DNA from: Cyanophora paradoxa
Taxonomy: Eukaryota; Glaucocystophyceae; Cyanophorales; Cyanophoraceae
NCBI GenBank assembly: GCA_004431415.1
Contig: QPMI01000305.1
Location: forward strand, 1 to 51,569
Length of the DNA: 51,569 bases
Direction: 5' to 3'
Shown here: positions 47,337 to 51,569 of the stretch, piece by piece
Position numbering within the stretch: the stretch's first letter is position 1
Layout: each line of letters begins with the position of its first letter
Made by a program: the position numbers and the translations under genes
Notes under the pieces: model-generated
Database searches by the model: none
The model's input: only the letters and a program-made list of their open reading frames with translations
What the model was told of the DNA's origin: nothing

Positions 47337-50300
47337 TTAGTCGTCGTCGTCGCCGCCGCCGCCGTCGCCGTCGCCGTCGCCGTCGGCGGCGTCGAAGGCC
47401 TCGAGGGGTGTCTCCTCCGCCGGCTCCCCCGCGGGGGCGCCCGCCGCCGCCGGCCCCGCCCCCGCGCCAGTCGGCGAGGCGGCGAACTGGCGCACCACCG
47501 GCCGCCCGGCGACGCCTCCTCCTCCTCCCCTCCTCCGCCTCGCCCTCGCCCTCCTCCTCGTCGCTGCTGGTGCCGCTCTCGTCGGAGGAGGAGGAGGCGG
47601 CGGCGTCGCTGGCGGGGCCGGCGTGGGCGGCCCGAGGAGGACGGCGGGGCGGCCGCCGTGGGCGTCGGCGGCGGAGGAGGCGTCCGACGCGATCGTCCGC
47701 GTCGACGTCTCCGCCGTCAGGCTCCGGCTCGAGCCCTCCGGCGCCCCCGCCCCCGACGCCCCCCGCGGCAGCGCCCCGCGCGGCGGGCTCGCGCCCTCCG
47801 GGCCGCCCTCCGGCGGGGCCTGCACGCGCGCCCCGGCCTCCGGCTCAGGCTGCGGCTGCGGCGACTGCGGGGCGGGGCGCGGCGGCGGCGGCAGGCGAGG
47901 CCGGGGCGGCGGGCTTGGCCGGGCTCGGGCCGGCGGGGCCGTCAGCGGGGCCGGCCGCGGGACCGGCTGCGGGCCGGCTGCGGGGCGGGGGCCGGCTCGG
48001 CTGCGCGGGGCGCCGGCGCGGGCGGCTTCGGGGCGACGGCGCCTGCTCCGCCTTCGGGGCGAGGCCGCCGCGCCGGCCGCCGCCGCGCCCGCCGCCGCCG
48101 GCGAGGCCGGCGCCGCGGCGGCAGGGGCAGGGCGGCCGCGGCGGTGCAGCAGCGGCGGGGCGGGGGCCGGGGCGGGCTTGGCGGGGAGGGCGGGGCGGGG
48201 GCTGCGGGGGCGGAACGCGGATGCGAACGACGACGGGGGGCGGGGGCCGGGGCGGGGCGGGGCGGGCGGGGCGGGGTGCGGGAGGCCGGCGGCGTCGCGG
48301 GCGCGGCGGACGATGAGCTCGGAGGGGGCCCGAGGGGCAGGTAGCCCGGCGGGGCGGCGCGGCGGCGCGGACGCGCTCGAGGAGGCGCCCGTGCTCCGCG
48401 AAGACCGTCCGGCACTGCTCGTCGGTCATCTTCTCGGCGGGACCTGCCGCAGCAGCCCGCGAGCCTCTCCCGGCTCCGCAGCGCGTGCTCCACCGCCCGG
48501 TACGCCGCGTCCACCGCCGCCGCCTCCGCCCGCAGCGGCGGCGCGTCGGGGCGGGGGCGGCGCCGGGCGGGGCGGGGCCGGGGGCGCCCCATGAGGGCGG
48601 TGGCGCGGAGGGCGGGGAAGAGGGCGCGCTGGAGCGGCTCGGGCGCGAAGACGGCGAGGCGGCCGAGGGCGGCCGCCGCCGCGTTGCGCTCCTCGGGGGC
48701 CGCCGCCGCGTCCCGCGCCGCATCCTCCAGCGCCGCCGCGAGGGCCGCCAGCCGCTTCCCCGCCCGCGCCTCCTCCGCGGGGGGCGCCCCGGGGCCGAAG
48801 GCGGCCTCGACGGGCCCCGGGGCGGCCCCGGCGAGGGCCCACGCGTGCTCCTGCAGGAAGGCGCGGAGGCGGGGGACGAGGGCGGCGCGGGCGGCGGCGG
48901 CGGGGAGGGCGGGCCGCGGGGCGGGCGGGCGGCGTGGAGCATGCGGAGGATGGCGTCGAGGAGGGGCGGGCCCAGGCGCGGCTCCACCACCAGCTGGGTC
49001 CCCCAGCTCGCCGTCTGCGAGCCAGCCTCAGCGGGGTCGCTCGGGCGGGGCGGGGCGGGGCGGGGCGGGGCGAGCCATGCGGTCGGCGCTGAAGCGCTCC
49101 GGGGCGCGGACGAAGAAGTCGAGGTAGACGGGGGCGAAGTGCGGCGCCGCGCTCGCCCCCTCCCGGCACCGCTCGCACACCGCGTTCACTGCAGCGGGCG
49201 CCCCGTCGGGGGGCGGGTGGGCGGTCGGGGGGTACGGGGGCGCACGGAGCTCCTCGAGGGCCTCGGCGGGGAGGATGCCGGTGAGGATCTCCTCCCGCAG
49301 CGCCCCCGCCGCCCGCTCCGCCGGCGGGCCCGCCGAGTGGGCCATCCACACGGCCGCGCGCAGCGCCTGCAGCCGCGCCGCCGCGTCCTCCGAAGCGAAC
49401 AGGCGGCGCAGCGGGCCCCAGAGGGGCTCGAGGGGCCCCCGCGGGGCCCGGCGGCCCCGCGAGGGCCACCGCCGCGAGGTACGAGCGCGCCAGCGACGCC
49501 ACAGTGCGGCACGCCTGCCGCCCGGCCCTTAAAGGCCCGGCGGGGGGCGGCGCGGGCGGCGGGCCGGCGGGGGCGGCGCACGGCGTGGCGGAGCGGGGCG
49601 GCGCGGAGGGCGGAGGGGCGCCCGCCGCCGCCGAAGGGGACGCCCTGCAGCGCCTGCGGGGACGTCAGCGGCGTCCGCCTCGGGGAGGGGCGGGCGGGGG
49701 GGTCCGGGGCGGGCGTTGTGGAGGCGGTAGACGATGCGGGCGAGGGTCGGGTGCGGGCTCCCGCGCTCGTCGAGGGGCATCCAGAGGGGGCACCCGTGGG
49801 CCCGCCCCAGCGCCTCCGCCGCCTCGAGGAAGACGCGCTCCTCGCGGTCTCCCGCAAGCGCTGCCAGCACGCCGAAGGCGTCGCCCGCGCGGCCGGCGGC
49901 GGCGCCCCGGGCCCCCCGCCGCCGCCAGCACCTGCGCCCCGTAAGCTGCGGGGCGGGCGGGGCGGGGCGGGGCGGGGCGGCGGGGCGCGGGCACGTGGCC
50001 GGCGAGCTTGGCGATGTAGACGCGGGCGAGGGTGTCCCCCGCGGCCCCCGCGGGGGGCGGCGGCGCCAGGCTCCGCCGCGAGGACGACTCCTTCTCTTTG
50101 TCGCCGGCGGCGGGGGCGGCCGCCGGCTCGGCCTCCGGGGCGAGGGGCGGGAGGGCGCGCAGCAGCGGCTCGGCGGCGGCGCGCGGGTCGGCGCGGGCGA
50201 GCTCGCAGGCGAGGGCCGCCGCGTGCCGCGCGGCGAGGCCGTCGGCGCTGCGCAGGGCGGCGGCGACGACGGGGAGGAAGCCGCGCAGGTCCACCGCCGC

Positions 50301-50926
50301 CTCCTCCTCGCCCCGCCGCGAGGCCTCCAGCGCCACGCGCAGCGCCGAGAGCGCCGCCGCCGTCAGCGGCTCGGCCGGCGGCCCGGCGGCCTTCTTGCCG
50401 AAGAGGCCGCCCTTCTTCTTGGCGGCCGCCTCGTCGGGGGCGCGGGCGGCGAGGGCGGCGAAGGCGTGCGCGGGGGTCTGCGCGGGGGCCATCTTCGCGA
50501 GGGTCCGCAGCGCGCTCGCCCGCCGCCCCACGCTTGGCGAGGCGAGGTCCCGCTCCAGCGCCTGCGCCGCCCGCTGCCGCCCCGCGCCCTCGGCGCGCGC
50601 CCCACGGAGTGCTGCCGGGCCGACGAACCGCGCGGTCGAAGGTCTGCAGCTTGCGGAGCAGGAAGTGGACGTAGCGCAGCGTCTTCTTGTCGTCGACATC
50701 GAGCACTGCGGCGGCCACGGCGCGGCGAGTCGGCGATGGGCCCGGGCCTCGCGCTGGCGCAGGGCCGGAACGCACGAGGCACGAGGACATCGAGCGGCAC
50801 CGTGCAGACGCTGAACTGGGCGAGCTCCTGCAGCAGCGCGAGGGCCCGCCCGGACTTCACGCCGGCCTCCTGGAGGGCGACGATGAGCTCCTTCGGCGAC
50901 GCCTGCGCCCGAACGCGGGCCTCCAT
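47337..50926 (-). CDS. HEAT-repeat, adaptin-like large protein
   Basis: Starts at 50926: MEARVRAQASPKELIVALQE, then GRALALLQELAQFSVCTVPL, a splice to LLDVDDKKTLRYVHFLLRKL and QTFDRA joined to RAAQALERDLASPSVGRRAS. Helical repeats continue: ALRTLAKMAPAQTPAHAF, a KKKGGLFGKKAA loop, LRGFLPVVAAALRSADGLAA, AGDTLARVYIAKLAGHVP, REERVFLEAAEALGRAHGCP, ARIVYRLHNARP, LFASEDAAARLQALRAAVWM, PHFAPVYLDFFVRAPERFSA, QLVVEPRLGPPLLDAILRML. The C-terminus is disordered, Ser/Asp/Glu-rich, ending in an Asp run before TAA at 47337-47339. Alpha-solenoid plus length about 1,000 residues recalls adaptin/COPI/TSET (TPLATE-type) trafficking subunits or another HEAT scaffold. The solenoid is clear; the family is not. Confidence 0.6.
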
Positions 50927-51006
50927 GGCTCGCCCCGGGCGCTCGTTCGGCCCGGCGCGACGCTCGCTGTGCGGCGGGCTCGTCGGCAAGCGCGGGCGGC
51001 GCAGCT

Positions 51007-51569
51007 CTACCCCCGCGGCTTCACTTCCCCCCCTGCTGGCTTCGTTTTGACGCAGGCGTCTCGAGTGCGCATTTGCGTGCTCGTAACGCCCGGAGAGGTG
51101 CGCCTTTGCGACTGCGATGGCTCCCTCGACGCCCCGCGGCCGGCTGCCACGGAGAGTAACCGCCGCCGCCTCTCGGCCCTCTCCCTGACTGAGGGCCGCA
51201 GCCGTCGGACGACCGATCCGAGAGCGGAATCGCAAAGCGCCTCACGAAGCGTCGAGCGCTCTGCGCAACCCCTCTCGCGAGCGCGCACCACGCGCGTCAA
51301 CTTGAATTCGCGCGTCGAGCGGCGCCCGCTCTTCGGCGGAGAAGCGACCGCCCAGAACCCTCTTGCAGATGAAATCCACGCGGTCGGCGTCGAAGGCACG
51401 AGCCGCGTCAACGTCGTCCGTCCGCATCGCGGCGAGCGAGCCGGGCAGCTCCAGCGAGAACGAGGCGGGCGGGCCGAGCGCCGCCCCGAGGGCGAAGACT
51501 CGCAGAGCGCAGCGCGAACAGAAGGCACACACGCGCGCAGATCCAGCCGATGACGGTCCGCCCGCCCGG
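51007..51569 (-). CDS. 3' part of an unrecognised gene extending past the right edge
   Basis: A minus-strand exon reads SFSLELPGSLAAMRTDDVDA, ARAFDADRVDFICKRVLGGR, FSAEERAPLDARIQ (about 51310-51460). It is followed by either a short in-frame extension ending at 51242 or a spliced last exon ending near 51007. The 5' end lies beyond the window. The helical Asp/Arg-rich sequence looks like true coding but I do not recognise it. It is upstream of, and in the same direction as, the adaptin-like gene. Confidence 0.4.
   Translation of the reverse strand, partial: GRADRHRLDLRACVPSVRAALCESSPSGRRSARPPRSRWSCPARSPRCGRTTLTRLVPSTPTAWISSARGFWAVASPPKSGRRSTREFKLTRVVRARERGCAERSTLREALCDSALGSVVRRLRPSVRERAERRRRLLSVAAGRGASREPSQSQRRTSPGVTSTQMRTRDACVKTKPAGGEVKPRG

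Noticed and set aside
48485-50674. 729-codon plus-strand ORF
   Set aside because: Antisense to the adaptin-like gene, with no recognisable domains.

Overview
This window is nuclear DNA from a very GC-rich, intron-rich, flagellated unicellular eukaryote, most likely a protist or alga. Nearly every gene is split by short introns (mostly 55-90 nt) that can be removed cleanly to give continuous proteins. There are classic eukaryotic proteins: eS27, Sar1, an ESCO/Eco1 cohesin acetyltransferase, pecanex, an adaptin-like HEAT protein and F-box/LRR proteins. A B9D2 gene and an EF-hand/WD40 protein of the WDR49 type point to a cilium. I cannot name the lineage from sequence alone. All functions below are read from sequence patterns and recalled family features; no database search was run.

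Layout. 1-4601 (-): WD40/EF-hand protein, running off the left edge. 5234-5674 (+): ribosomal protein eS27. 6589-12960 (-): large Q-rich/TPR protein with about 20 introns. 14.3-15.2 kb (+): unrecognised gene. 15580-17011 (+): putative mitochondrial protein. 17358-20117 (-): F-box/LRR protein. 20369-21117 (-): small LEA-like protein. 21280-22284 (+): putative N-myristoylated protein. 22478-24561 (-): second F-box/LRR protein. 24863-28117 (+): secreted or type I membrane subtilase-like protein. 28295-29692 (-): cohesin acetyltransferase. 30358-31302 (+): Sar1. 31727-32448 (-): B9D2. 32766-34222 (+) and 34493-35935 (-): tail-to-tail pair of membrane-anchored NTM1-like methyltransferases. 36116-41245 (+): pecanex-like membrane protein. 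41561-42271 (+): orphan exon cluster. 42277-45795 (-): third F-box/LRR protein, in a block with AT-rich introns. 46411-47220 (+): small coiled-coil protein. 47337-50926 (-): HEAT/adaptin-like protein. 51007-51569 (-): 3' part of another gene.

The most unusual feature is the intron population. Introns are short, begin with G[T or C] followed by a run rich in CCCCG, carry CTGAC/CTGAG/CTCAC as a presumptive branch site close to the 3' end, and often finish with a G-rich stretch before the AG, so the two halves can pair. Many use GC-AG rather than GT-AG borders. Because both strands are so GC-rich, very long spurious ORFs lie opposite most genes; these were left out.

Two compositional classes of gene are interleaved. 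The WD40, TPR, subtilase, pecanex and adaptin-like genes are extremely GC-rich with C-rich introns. The eS27, Sar1, B9D2, LEA-like and 42-47 kb genes are more moderate and have ordinary-looking introns.
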